Assembly (NCBI GenBank): GCA_031262895.1
Contig: JAISGW010000062.1
Location: 1-8,504 of the forward strand
Reading direction: 5' to 3'
From: Tannerella sp.
GTDB taxonomy: Bacteria; Bacteroidota; Bacteroidia; Bacteroidales; Tannerellaceae
Length of the DNA stretch: 8,504 nt
Part shown: piece by piece, positions 1 through 5,545 of the stretch
Layout: the number at the start of each line of letters is the position of its first letter
Position numbering within the stretch: position 1 is the stretch's first letter
Translations under genes and position numbers: made by a program
Notes under the pieces: generated by a model
What the model saw: the letters and a program-made list of their open reading frames with translations, nothing else
What the model was told of the DNA's origin: nothing
The model's database searches: none

Positions 1-108
1 GGTGACATAAATTTCATTGTTCGATTTGTTTGTGCGCCGGAGCAACTTATCGGATGTCAGCTCCGCTTGTAGAGACTCCCTGTCGACAGGGGGGATGATT
101 GCTTGCAT
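1..108 (-). CDS. glsB: OlsB-like N-acyltransferase, 5' fragment (glycine-lipid type)
   Basis: This is an open frame of 36 codons that starts with ATG at 108 and leaves the window at base 1, so only the N-terminus is visible. It begins MQAIIPPVDRE and continues with an LTSDKLLRRTNK segment ending NEIYVT. From memory, this N-terminal pattern is typical of the Bacteroidetes proteins often annotated as 'hemolysin', GNAT-fold acyltransferases related to OlsB. In Bacteroides the homologue GlsB N-acylates glycine with a 3-hydroxy fatty acid, the first step of glycine-lipid synthesis. The start lies 8 nt after the stop of the PlsC-like acyltransferase, which strongly suggests one transcript and a shared pathway. 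The catalytic region is outside the window, so the assignment rests on the N-terminal pattern and the neighbour. The amino acid substrate is inferred and could be ornithine or another amine. Confidence 0.72.
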   Translation of the reverse strand, partial: MQAIIPPVDRESLQAELTSDKLLRRTNKSNNEIYVT

Positions 109-116
109 ATATGGTT

Positions 117-974
117 CTACTTGTTCAGCCCATAGCAGGCATCGCGCATCACGGCGGCCCATTGGCTGGGCGTGCGGCTCTTGTCGAAACACGTCCATGG
201 GACAGGGGCGCCGAAGCGGATGTGGTATGAGGAATGTTTGCTTTTGAAAAGTTCGTCGGCCAGATAAAGCATTTCCAGATTGGCTTTGATGCCGAGACGG
301 CTGCGGAGGTTGGCCAAGCGGTAAAAAAAGTTGGAATTTTTTCCCTCGAAGAAAACGGGAACCACGTCGCGCTTATATTCCACGGCCTTTTGGATGAAGG
401 ACTTCTTCCATTCGACATCGGCCACCTTGCCCCGGTGGCGACGCGAACAGAGGCCGGCAGGGAAGGTGAGTACCTGGCAAGCGGAAGCATAGGCAGCCTC
501 GGTCTGCGAAGCCGCAGCACGCGCCTGGCGTCCGTGCTTGTTAACAGGCACGAAGATACTGCGCAGGTTGGGGATGAAAAGCAAAAGGTCGTTCACCGGC
601 ACACGCAGGCTCTGCTCCTTGTACAAGCGCCCCAAGACGGAAGCCAGACAAATGCCGTCAAGCCCGCCCAACGGATGATTGGAGGCGAAGATGAAGCGTC
701 CTTCACGGGGGAGCTGCTCCCGACCCGAACATTCCAACGTCAAGCCGAAATAGGCGATAAGAGCATCCATGAAATCCAAGCCGTCTTTGTCGTGATAGCA
801 GCGCAGGATATCATTGATTTCATCTTGGTGGACAATGCGTTTTAGGTAATTCACGAGGAAACGGGGCAGTTTGCGGGCCAGCGCGGGGGCTTTCGTCTCC
901 AATACCCGCCGGATGTCTATCAGCCCTTCCGGGAAACTGCCCGCAGGCTTCGTCGCGTCATTTTCGTTAGCCAT
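117..974 (-). CDS. glsA: PlsC/LPLAT-type acyltransferase, probable glycine-lipid O-acyltransferase
   Basis: The 285-residue protein belongs to the lysophospholipid acyltransferase superfamily. It shows the catalytic block SNHPLGGLDG (His100, Asp106), a FPAG motif at 171-174 followed by SRR, in the place of the usual FPEG acceptor-binding motif, and VVPVFFEG at 204-211. No classical signal peptide is seen; such enzymes sit on the cytoplasmic face of the inner membrane. The His and Asp are separated by five residues, whereas standard PlsC enzymes have HX4D. I recall the longer spacing from OlsF-like and 'hemolysin' acyltransferases. Its partner 8 nt downstream looks like an OlsB/GlsB N-acyltransferase, so the likely job is O-acylation of an N-acyl amino acid, as for GlsA of Bacteroides thetaiotaomicron. 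A putative TAnnTTTG promoter lies about 24 nt upstream of the ATG at 974, giving a short leader. The general fold is certain; the substrate is inferred. Confidence 0.85.
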   Translation of the reverse strand: MANENDATKPAGSFPEGLIDIRRVLETKAPALARKLPRFLVNYLKRIVHQDEINDILRCYHDKDGLDFMDALIAYFGLTLECSGREQLPREGRFIFASNHPLGGLDGICLASVLGRLYKEQSLRVPVNDLLLFIPNLRSIFVPVNKHGRQARAAASQTEAAYASACQVLTFPAGLCSRRHRGKVADVEWKKSFIQKAVEYKRDVVPVFFEGKNSNFFYRLANLRSRLGIKANLEMLYLADELFKSKHSSYHIRFGAPVPWTCFDKSRTPSQWAAVMRDACYGLNK

Positions 975-997
975 TTTCCTTCTCTGGTTTTAAGCCG

Positions 998-1005
998 CAA
1001 AGATA
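998..1005 (-). promoter_or_regulatory. Putative Bacteroidetes -7 promoter box for the acyltransferase pair
   Basis: Read on the minus strand this is TATCTTTG, a perfect match to the Bacteroidetes housekeeping -7 consensus TAnnTTTG. It lies 23 nt upstream of the acyltransferase ATG at 974, implying a leader of roughly 15-20 nt. A T-rich TTTT stretch about 19-20 nt further upstream could serve as the -33 element, but it is only a partial match to TTTG and doubles as the tail of the exb terminator. Confidence 0.55.
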
Positions 1006-1024
1006 GTGGAATTGCCCCTGACAG

Positions 1025-1064
1025 AAAAGAGCGGGGAGGCTGCTTTGAAAGAGCGGCCTCCCCG
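1025..1064 (-). terminator. Intrinsic terminator of the exb operon
   Basis: A GC-rich inverted repeat pairs 1032-1040 with 1056-1064 (9 bp, core GGGGAGGC/GCCTCCCC). After one mismatch, three more pairs (1042-1044 with 1052-1054) close a 7-nt loop. On the minus strand the stem is followed by CTCTTTTCTGT, a modest U-rich tail. It sits 36 nt past the stop of the last exbD and ahead of the acyltransferase promoter, so it separates the two minus-strand units. The plus-strand side has no T-run, which supports one-way use. Confidence 0.75.
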
Positions 1065-1099
1065 GAACTTCTTGCAAGGGTCTGCTATTGTGCCTTCGC

Positions 1100-1576
1100 T
1101 TAGTGGAGATTCCCCACCCGCTTCACGGCGGAATAGCTAATCTTCAAGGCATAAGCCTGACGCAAAGCTTGCTTCACGTCGCTGATGATACCCATCTTCG
1201 TATCCTTGTCTGCTTTTATCGACACCGTCATGTACGGTTGGTCTTCTTCTTTCATGCTCGACTTTTCCTGCGCGATATAATCTTGTATACGGGAAACGTC
1301 GGCAAACTCATCATTGAGCTGGATACGAGCCTCGGTGCCGAACTTGGCCCGGTATTCGGGCAAAGGTTCACCTATGTAGATGAAGGTGACTAAGGACTTC
1401 TTTTCCAGTTTCTGCAACTCCGTAGCTTGAGGTGCCCGGAAGATAATCTTCAGGCTGACCTCGCGCATAGACGAAACCATCATGATGAAGAACAAGAACG
1501 TGAACACCAAGTCAGAAAGTGACGACATGCTGGGCTGGGGTACTTCTCTGTTTCTATCTCCTCCAAATCTTCCCAT
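1100..1576 (-). CDS. exbD: ExbD/TolR-family biopolymer transport protein (second copy)
   Basis: This 158-residue protein has the ExbD/TolR layout: a short cytoplasmic N-terminus, one transmembrane helix at about 20-37 (SLSDLVFTFLFFIMM), and a periplasmic domain. Asp22 near the start of the helix corresponds to the essential proton-pathway aspartate of ExbD (Asp25 in E. coli). The C-terminal part (MTVSIKADKDTKMG at 116-129, then a helix and ISYSAVKRV at 146-154) matches the usual ExbD periplasmic fold better than the upstream paralogue does. It would work with ExbB and TonB in the inner membrane to couple proton flow to outer-membrane transport. The ATG follows the TAG of the other exbD after a single base, so the pair is almost certainly translationally coupled. 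A terminator hairpin follows. Confidence 0.93.
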   Translation of the reverse strand: MGRFGGDRNREVPQPSMSSLSDLVFTFLFFIMMVSSMREVSLKIIFRAPQATELQKLEKKSLVTFIYIGEPLPEYRAKFGTEARIQLNDEFADVSRIQDYIAQEKSSMKEEDQPYMTVSIKADKDTKMGIISDVKQALRQAYALKISYSAVKRVGNLH

Positions 1577-1577
1577 A

Positions 1578-2165
1578 CTATTTTATCTTTGCATAATTTT
1601 TAGGCTCTGCCTCGGATATCTTTTGGGGATAAATCTTCTGCACAGCATCCTGTTGGTCTTCCGTCAAATCATCGAACTTCTTCCCGAACTTGGACTCCGA
1701 AAGTTGGTCGCGCAACTCATTGTAGGCACGCACCAATTCGTTCTGCACGTCAATGTACTTCTGATACGAAGTGCCACGGTCGTTCTGGAGCGAGATGACA
1801 TGGTTCTTGGTCACCATCACCTTGCCGAAGTAGGGGACGTCTTCTTCCACCTTCTCGGGCAAGCTGGGGTCATTGTCGGCGTTGACGATAAATTGCTTCA
1901 CGCGGTCCTTCAACTCACTCAGCTGTATGGGCTGGTAATTGACTGACACCTCGTTGCCGGAATTTATCAGCACGACAAGCATATTGCGCTTTTTCACGTC
2001 CACCTTGTCTTGTTTCTGGTCTTTGGGCACCGGAGGCGGAAGCTTCCGGGCGAGGCCCCTGTCGGTATTCATCGAAGAGGTCAATAGGAAGAACAAGAGC
2101 ATGATGAAGGCGATGTCGGCAGATGAGGTCCCGTTGAGTTCTGGAACTTTTTTCTTCTTTGCCAT
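1578..2165 (-). CDS. exbD: ExbD/TolR-family biopolymer transport protein (first copy, extended C-terminus)
   Basis: This 195-residue protein begins with a lysine-rich cytoplasmic tail (MAKKKK), then has one transmembrane helix at about 16-32 (SADIAFIMLLFFLLTSS). Asp17 is in the position of the proton-conducting aspartate of ExbD. A proline-rich KLPPPVP segment (41-47) follows the helix and leads into the periplasmic domain. The C-terminal 35 or so residues, acidic then lysine-rich (KKFDDLTEDQQDAVQKIYP onward), extend beyond a typical 130-150 residue ExbD. The paralogue downstream is shorter and quite different in sequence, so the motor may contain a mixed ExbD pair. The gene lies 13 nt after the four-helix protein gene and 1 nt before the second exbD. 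An unusually good Shine-Dalgarno sequence precedes the start. Confidence 0.92.
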   Translation of the reverse strand: MAKKKKVPELNGTSSADIAFIMLLFFLLTSSMNTDRGLARKLPPPVPKDQKQDKVDVKKRNMLVVLINSGNEVSVNYQPIQLSELKDRVKQFIVNADNDPSLPEKVEEDVPYFGKVMVTKNHVISLQNDRGTSYQKYIDVQNELVRAYNELRDQLSESKFGKKFDDLTEDQQDAVQKIYPQKISEAEPKNYAKIK

Positions 2166-2172
2166 GGTTTGC

Positions 2173-2178
2173 CCTCCT
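2173..2178 (-). promoter_or_regulatory. exbD: Shine-Dalgarno-like AGGAGG before the first exbD
   Basis: On the minus strand AGGAGG lies 7 nt upstream of the ATG at 2165, directly after the TAA of the preceding gene. It is the ideal Shine-Dalgarno sequence at near-ideal spacing. No other gene start in this window has one, as expected in Bacteroidetes, where initiation mostly relies on A-rich, unstructured leaders. It supports the start chosen for this gene. Confidence 0.5.
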
Positions 2179-2661
2179 TTATGATTTGCGGAAGGCGCCT
2201 CTTGCGACGCCCCAAATAATGGCCAAAATGGTCAGGGCGAACATGGCATATATGGAATAAATCATCATGTCGGCCACCTTCAGCCAACCCGAGGTGTTAT
2301 AGGCTACGGTTGCATCCTTGTTCAACTCCGGCATGGGCGTGCCATCGCCGATAGCGTAGGTGATGATAAGAAGGGCGGCAAAAGCCACCAGCACCAGCAA
2401 TCCTCCGAGGGCCTTTTTAGGATGCGCCCGGAAAGAGTTGGCAAATTGCACGATGACAAAGATGAGTGCCACCGCCACCGTGACGCCGAACATGATATAC
2501 ATCCAGTACAGCAACAGGTCCGTCTGTTTGGGGTAGAGCATCTTCCCATTCAGCGGGGGATTGGTGCCCCCGAAAAGGAAGACGACCAGGACGACGACCA
2601 GGATGGCTGCCATCACTAAGAGGGTCGTGCTGGATATTTTACGTATTTTGGTTACTGCCAT
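2179..2661 (-). CDS. Uncharacterised four-helix membrane protein of the exb operon
   Basis: I do not recognise a named family for this 160-residue protein, although a small membrane protein in this position is familiar from Bacteroidetes exb operons. Four hydrophobic stretches are visible at about 12-31, 49-73, 85-104 and 128-152. The first is preceded by a basic tail (VTKIRKIS), placing the N-terminus in the cytoplasm. An even helix count then puts the C-terminus (RGAFRKS, basic) inside too, with two periplasmic loops containing GGTNPPLNGKMLYP and GDGTPMPELNKDATVAYN. No transport or catalytic motif is evident. It lies 11 nt after exbB and 13 nt before the first exbD, so it is co-expressed with the proton-channel subunits and may assemble with them. 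That role is inferred from position only. Confidence 0.88.
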   Translation of the reverse strand: MAVTKIRKISSTTLLVMAAILVVVLVVFLFGGTNPPLNGKMLYPKQTDLLLYWMYIMFGVTVAVALIFVIVQFANSFRAHPKKALGGLLVLVAFAALLIITYAIGDGTPMPELNKDATVAYNTSGWLKVADMMIYSIYAMFALTILAIIWGVARGAFRKS

Positions 2662-2672
2662 TTTAGGACGTT

Positions 2673-3422
2673 TTATTTGTTGTTGTATTTATATGTATAC
2701 TTCAACACAATGTCAATCAATGAGATGGAAGCATCTTCCATTTGGTTGAGGATGGTTTCCAACTTCGAGAGCAGGTAGTTGTAGAAGACCTGGAGAATCA
2801 GGGCGACAATCAAACCGCCGACGGTCGTAATCAAGGCCACCTTCATACCACCGGCAACGACGGTCGGGCTGATGTCGCCTGCACGTTCGATGTCATCGAA
2901 GGCCATCACCATGCCGACCACGGTTCCGAGGAATCCGACCGAAGGAGCCAAGGCGATGAACAGGCCAATCCAAGAGAAGTTCTTCTCCAGAAGGCCGCTT
3001 TGCACGCCGCCGTAAGAAACGACCGCCTTTTCCACAATGTCGACACCCTGGTCGATACGCATCAAACCTTGATAAACGATGGAAGCAATGGGGCCGCGCG
3101 TGTCGCGTGCAACAGCCTTAGCACCTTCCACGTCACCTTTATCCAAGGCGTCTTCCACTTTTTTGAGGAGTTTGTGCGTGTCCACTTCCGCAAGGCTCAG
3201 GTAGATGACGCGCTCCAAGCAGAATGCCAAGCCGAGGATCAGCAAGATGGCGATGACGGTCATGAACTGTACGCCGCCTTCGATGAACTTGATTTTCAAG
3301 GCTTGGTGGAAACCACTGCCTTCTGCCGCGGGAGCTGCAGAAGCAGCGGCCTGGGCGAAGGCCATTGTAGAAGTTCCAAGGGCGCAAATGCCCAAGAATG
3401 CTTTAGCAAATAACTTTTTCAT
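2673..3422 (-). CDS. exbB: MotA/TolQ/ExbB proton channel family protein
   Basis: The 249-residue protein is the channel subunit of the TonB-ExbB-ExbD motor in the inner membrane. Three core helices fit the family: about 52-74, 150-176 and 192-216. The cytoplasmic domain (75-149) lies between the first and second. The hallmark ALAPSVGFLGTVVGMV is at 157-172 and ALITTVGGLIVALI, with the paired threonines of the proton path, at 196-209. Ahead of the core is an N-terminal extension with the look of a cleavable signal peptide (MKKLFAKAFL, hydrophobic stretch, AFA then Gln24) and an Ala-rich linker. This puts the mature N-terminus in the periplasm. It heads a tight four-gene operon with the four-helix protein and two ExbDs. 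I find no TAnnTTTG box in its 82-nt leader, so its transcription may begin at or before the tRNA gene. TolQ is an alternative name, but no other Tol genes are present. Confidence 0.93.
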   Translation of the reverse strand: MKKLFAKAFLGICALGTSTMAFAQAAASAAPAAEGSGFHQALKIKFIEGGVQFMTVIAILLILGLAFCLERVIYLSLAEVDTHKLLKKVEDALDKGDVEGAKAVARDTRGPIASIVYQGLMRIDQGVDIVEKAVVSYGGVQSGLLEKNFSWIGLFIALAPSVGFLGTVVGMVMAFDDIERAGDISPTVVAGGMKVALITTVGGLIVALILQVFYNYLLSKLETILNQMEDASISLIDIVLKYTYKYNNK

Positions 3423-3464
3423 TGTGTGTCTGAATTTTTAAGATTAATAATTCTCTATTTTTTA

Positions 3465-3486
3465 ATTTGTTAGTAATCATTTGTTA
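3465..3486 (-). repeat. Short direct repeat in the exbB leader
   Basis: On the minus strand the 8-mer TAACAAAT occurs twice, at 3486-3479 and 3472-3465, with starts 14 nt apart, in the AT-rich gap between tRNA-Ser and exbB. The gap (3423-3504) has no recognisable TAnnTTTG promoter and no T-run terminator after the tRNA. The repeat could be a regulator site or simply chance in AT-rich DNA. Confidence 0.3.
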
Positions 3487-3504
3487 CAAGTTTTCTTTTT
3501 TCTG

Positions 3505-3592
3505 CGGAGAAAGCGGGATTCGAACCCGCGATGCGCTTTAGACGCATACACGCTTTCCAGGCGTGCCTCTTCAACCACTCGAGCATCTCTCC
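3505..3592 (-). tRNA. tRNA-Ser (anticodon GGA)
   Basis: The 88-nt gene folds as a serine tRNA with a long variable arm. The acceptor stem pairs GGAGAGA (5', 3592-3586) with TTTCTCC (3', 3512-3506), including one G-T pair, and the discriminator base is G at 3505. The anticodon stem CACGC/GCGTG encloses the loop CTGGAAA, giving anticodon GGA (plus-strand 3556-3558), which reads UCC and UCU codons. The T arm is GCGGG-TTCGAAT-CCCGC. A long variable arm with a hairpin (GCGTCTAAAGCGC) is the class II hallmark. CCA is not encoded. It lies between the tatD-like gene and exbB on the same strand. Confidence 0.96.
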
Positions 3593-3627
3593 ATAGTTAG
3601 CCTCTCTCAAAGCGGGCGCAAATTACG

Positions 3628-3661
3628 AAAAAATCAGGTGTCGCGCTTTTTTGAGCGCACA
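3628..3661 (-). terminator. Possible weak terminator after the TatD-family gene
   Basis: A short inverted repeat pairs GCGCT (3643-3647) with AGCGC (3654-3658), extended by TGT/ACA (3639-3641 with 3659-3661) across one bulged base. On the minus strand it is followed after about 5 nt by six Ts (3633-3628). It sits 35 nt past the stop of the TatD-family gene and about 36 nt ahead of tRNA-Ser. The stem is short and the tail is offset, so efficiency is doubtful. The rest of the gap 3593-3695 shows no clear promoter for the tRNA. Confidence 0.4.
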
Positions 3662-3695
3662 AATCTAAAGTTTTTGGTTCACATAAGCGCAAATT

Positions 3696-4487
3696 TTAGG
3701 AAAGAAATTCTCTGCCCGCCCGCAAATTAAACAAATCTGCGGCATTGGTTGACGTCTTTTTGTCGACAACTTCTTCAGGCAGGCCGAAAAGGGCGGCCAG
3801 CTTCCCGGCGGTTTCCGCCATGTAGGCGGGTTGGTTACGTTGCCCGCGGTAAGGCACCGGGGGCAGGTAGGGGGCATCGGTTTCAAGTAAAAGGCGCTCT
3901 AAACCGGCACGGAGCAGCAGCGGCGGCAATTTGGAATTTTTGTATGTCGAACTGCCTCCCACACCAAGGTAAAAGCCGTCCATGGCCAGCGCCTGACCGA
4001 GTTCGGCCTCCGTGCCCTGGAAGCAATGGAAAACGCCGCGGAGCCGTTCCGCTCCTTCTACCTGGCGGAAGCTGTCGAAGAGTTCGGCGAAAGCGTCACG
4101 GCAGTGTATGGAGACGGGCAGGCCCAACTGCAGGCTCCAGCGCAACTGCGTTTCAAAGGCGTCCTTCTGCTCGCGCAAATAGCTGCCACCCCAATGCAGG
4201 TCAAGCCCTATCTCGCCTACGGCACAATAGCCACCACGGGCAAGGAGCTGTTCGGTGAGGGCAAGCTGTTGCTTGTAATCCCCGTCCACGCTGGTAGGAT
4301 GCAGCCCCATCATGGGGAGGGTGAAGTCCGGATAAAGGGCGCAGGTTTCAGCCAGTCGTCCGGCTGTCGAAGGGTCAATGTTGGGAAGCAAGAGCAAGCT
4401 CAGTCCGGCTGCTTTGGCGGCGGCCACACAGGCATCACGGTCGGCGTCGAATTCCTCAAGGAAGATATGGCAATGCGTGTCTATCAT
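3696..4487 (-). CDS. tatD: TatD-family metal-dependent hydrolase (putative 3'-5' DNase)
   Basis: The 263-residue protein is a complete TatD-family TIM-barrel hydrolase of normal length. The metal ligands are all visible: His5 and His7 in DTHCH, Glu92 in GEIGLD, His128 in SIHCRDA, His154 in FHCFQG and Asp204 in ETDAPYLPP. The C-terminal RNQP segment (217-220) is also typical. Members are cytoplasmic, metal-dependent nucleases; E. coli TatD is a 3'-5' exonuclease linked to DNA repair and degradation, and YcfH/YjjV are close relatives. I cannot tell which subgroup this one belongs to. The ATG is 3 nt after the stop of the polyprenyl synthetase gene, so the two are co-transcribed, although no functional link between them is known to me. 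Confidence 0.93.
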   Translation of the reverse strand: MIDTHCHIFLEEFDADRDACVAAAKAAGLSLLLLPNIDPSTAGRLAETCALYPDFTLPMMGLHPTSVDGDYKQQLALTEQLLARGGYCAVGEIGLDLHWGGSYLREQKDAFETQLRWSLQLGLPVSIHCRDAFAELFDSFRQVEGAERLRGVFHCFQGTEAELGQALAMDGFYLGVGGSSTYKNSKLPPLLLRAGLERLLLETDAPYLPPVPYRGQRNQPAYMAETAGKLAALFGLPEEVVDKKTSTNAADLFNLRAGREFLS

Positions 4488-4490
4488 GGG

Positions 4491-5465
4491 CTATTTCTGA
4501 CGATGAAGCAGGCGGGCGGCCAAGTCTTGCAGGGGACGGAGGCGATCCGGAGGAAGGGAACAGGCGGACAATTCCGCCAGCGCCTCGGCATGATAAGCAC
4601 AGATGCGTTGTTCGGCAACCTGTGGCAGGCCTACCGTTTCATACACGCGGTGGAAAGCGGCAATTTTCTCGGCCGGGTCGAAGGCGGTGCGCGTAAGCCA
4701 ATCCTGCAAGAGGCGGCGTTCGGCGGGAGCGGCCTGGGCCAAGGCATAAATCAAGGGGAAAGTCTTCTTGTTGCTGAGGATATCACCGCCTATGGGTTTA
4801 CCGAAGGTGGCCTCGTCGCCATAGACGTCGAGGAGGTCGTCCTGCAACTGGAAAGCCAGACCGAGATCCAGGCCAAAGCGGTACAGACAGCTTGCCTCGG
4901 CCTCGGGAGCCGAGGCTGCCAAGGCGCCGGCCTTCAGGCTGCAGGCCAGGAGGACAGCCGTCTTCAGGCGTATCATTTCTAAGTATTCCGCTTCGCTCAC
5001 AGCGGGACGACCCTCGTATTCCATGTCAAACATCTGACCCTCACAGATTTCCAAAGCCGTGGCGGTGAACAAGTCAAACAGGCCTTTCAAACTTTCCGAA
5101 GGGCCGTCGGCCAAAAGGCGGTAGGCGGTGATAAGCATGGCATCGCCCGAAAGGATGGCCGTGTTGGGGTTCCATTTTTTGTGCACGGTAGGACGGTTTC
5201 GCCTTTTGTCGGCTTTGTCCATCAAGTCGTCGTGCAAGAGGGTAAAATTGTGGAAGACTTCCATGCAGAGAGCGACGGGCAGGACTTCTGCCAAGGGGGC
5301 GCCGTAAAGGTCGGCGGCCATCAGGGTGAGTACCGGCCGCAAACGTTTGCCACCGGCGGAAAGGGTGTAGGCGATAGGAGTGTACAAACTTTCGGGCGGG
5401 GTTTCGAAATGCAGACCGTCCAAGCCCTTTTCCACTTCCCGGAGCAACTCTTGATATGAATGCAT
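4491..5465 (-). CDS. Polyprenyl (isoprenyl) diphosphate synthase, probably short-chain
   Basis: The protein condenses isopentenyl diphosphate with allylic diphosphates in the cytoplasm. From the ATG at 5465 it has 324 residues. It shows GGKRLRP (38-44), the first Asp-rich motif LHDDLMD (Asp79, Asp80, Asp83), KT at 168-169, the second Asp-rich motif QDDLLD (Asp209, Asp210, Asp213) and a lysine pair at 233-234 in SNKKTFP. Phe74 is five residues before the first Asp-rich motif, a position where aromatic residues limit chain length, so a C15 or C20 product is more likely than a long quinone tail. A longer frame begins at a GTG (5501) inside the loop of the tonB terminator hairpin. I prefer the ATG because alignment with the family begins near HSYQELLREVE. 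It is 3 nt ahead of the TatD-family gene. Confidence 0.92.
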   Translation of the reverse strand: MHSYQELLREVEKGLDGLHFETPPESLYTPIAYTLSAGGKRLRPVLTLMAADLYGAPLAEVLPVALCMEVFHNFTLLHDDLMDKADKRRNRPTVHKKWNPNTAILSGDAMLITAYRLLADGPSESLKGLFDLFTATALEICEGQMFDMEYEGRPAVSEAEYLEMIRLKTAVLLACSLKAGALAASAPEAEASCLYRFGLDLGLAFQLQDDLLDVYGDEATFGKPIGGDILSNKKTFPLIYALAQAAPAERRLLQDWLTRTAFDPAEKIAAFHRVYETVGLPQVAEQRICAYHAEALAELSACSLPPDRLRPLQDLAARLLHRQK

Positions 5466-5485
5466 GATGAGGGCAGGTTTTAAGA

Positions 5486-5519
5486 AGGGAAAAGGCTGCA
5501 CTCAGGCAGCCTTTTCCCT
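5486..5519 (-). terminator. Strong hairpin terminator after tonB
   Basis: A perfect 14-bp stem pairs 5486-5499 with 5506-5519 (core GGGAAAAGGCTGC / GCAGCCTTTTCCC) around a 6-nt loop. It starts 26 nt past the tonB stop. On the minus strand the right-hand tail is CTTCTTAAAA, only moderately U-rich. On the plus strand the tail is ATTTTATT, so the element could also stop antisense transcripts. The ATG of the polyprenyl synthetase is only 20 nt beyond it, leaving no obvious space for a separate promoter. Confidence 0.8.
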
Positions 5520-5545
5520 ATTTTATTAATGGAAAACTCCAAAGC

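Noticed and set aside
2742..3413. 223-codon plus-strand frame opposite exbB
   Set aside because: It is rich in Asp, His and Gln with no domain pattern and is a complement of the well-conserved ExbB codons.
3619..3625. TAATTTG on the minus strand as a promoter box for tRNA-Ser
   Set aside because: The spacing between TA and TTTG is one base short of the consensus and no -33 match is seen, so it is not called.
4026..4982. 318-codon plus-strand open frame opposite the tatD-like and polyprenyl synthetase genes
   Set aside because: It spans two clearly real minus-strand genes and has no recognisable domain. GC-rich third positions of the true genes leave few stops on this frame.
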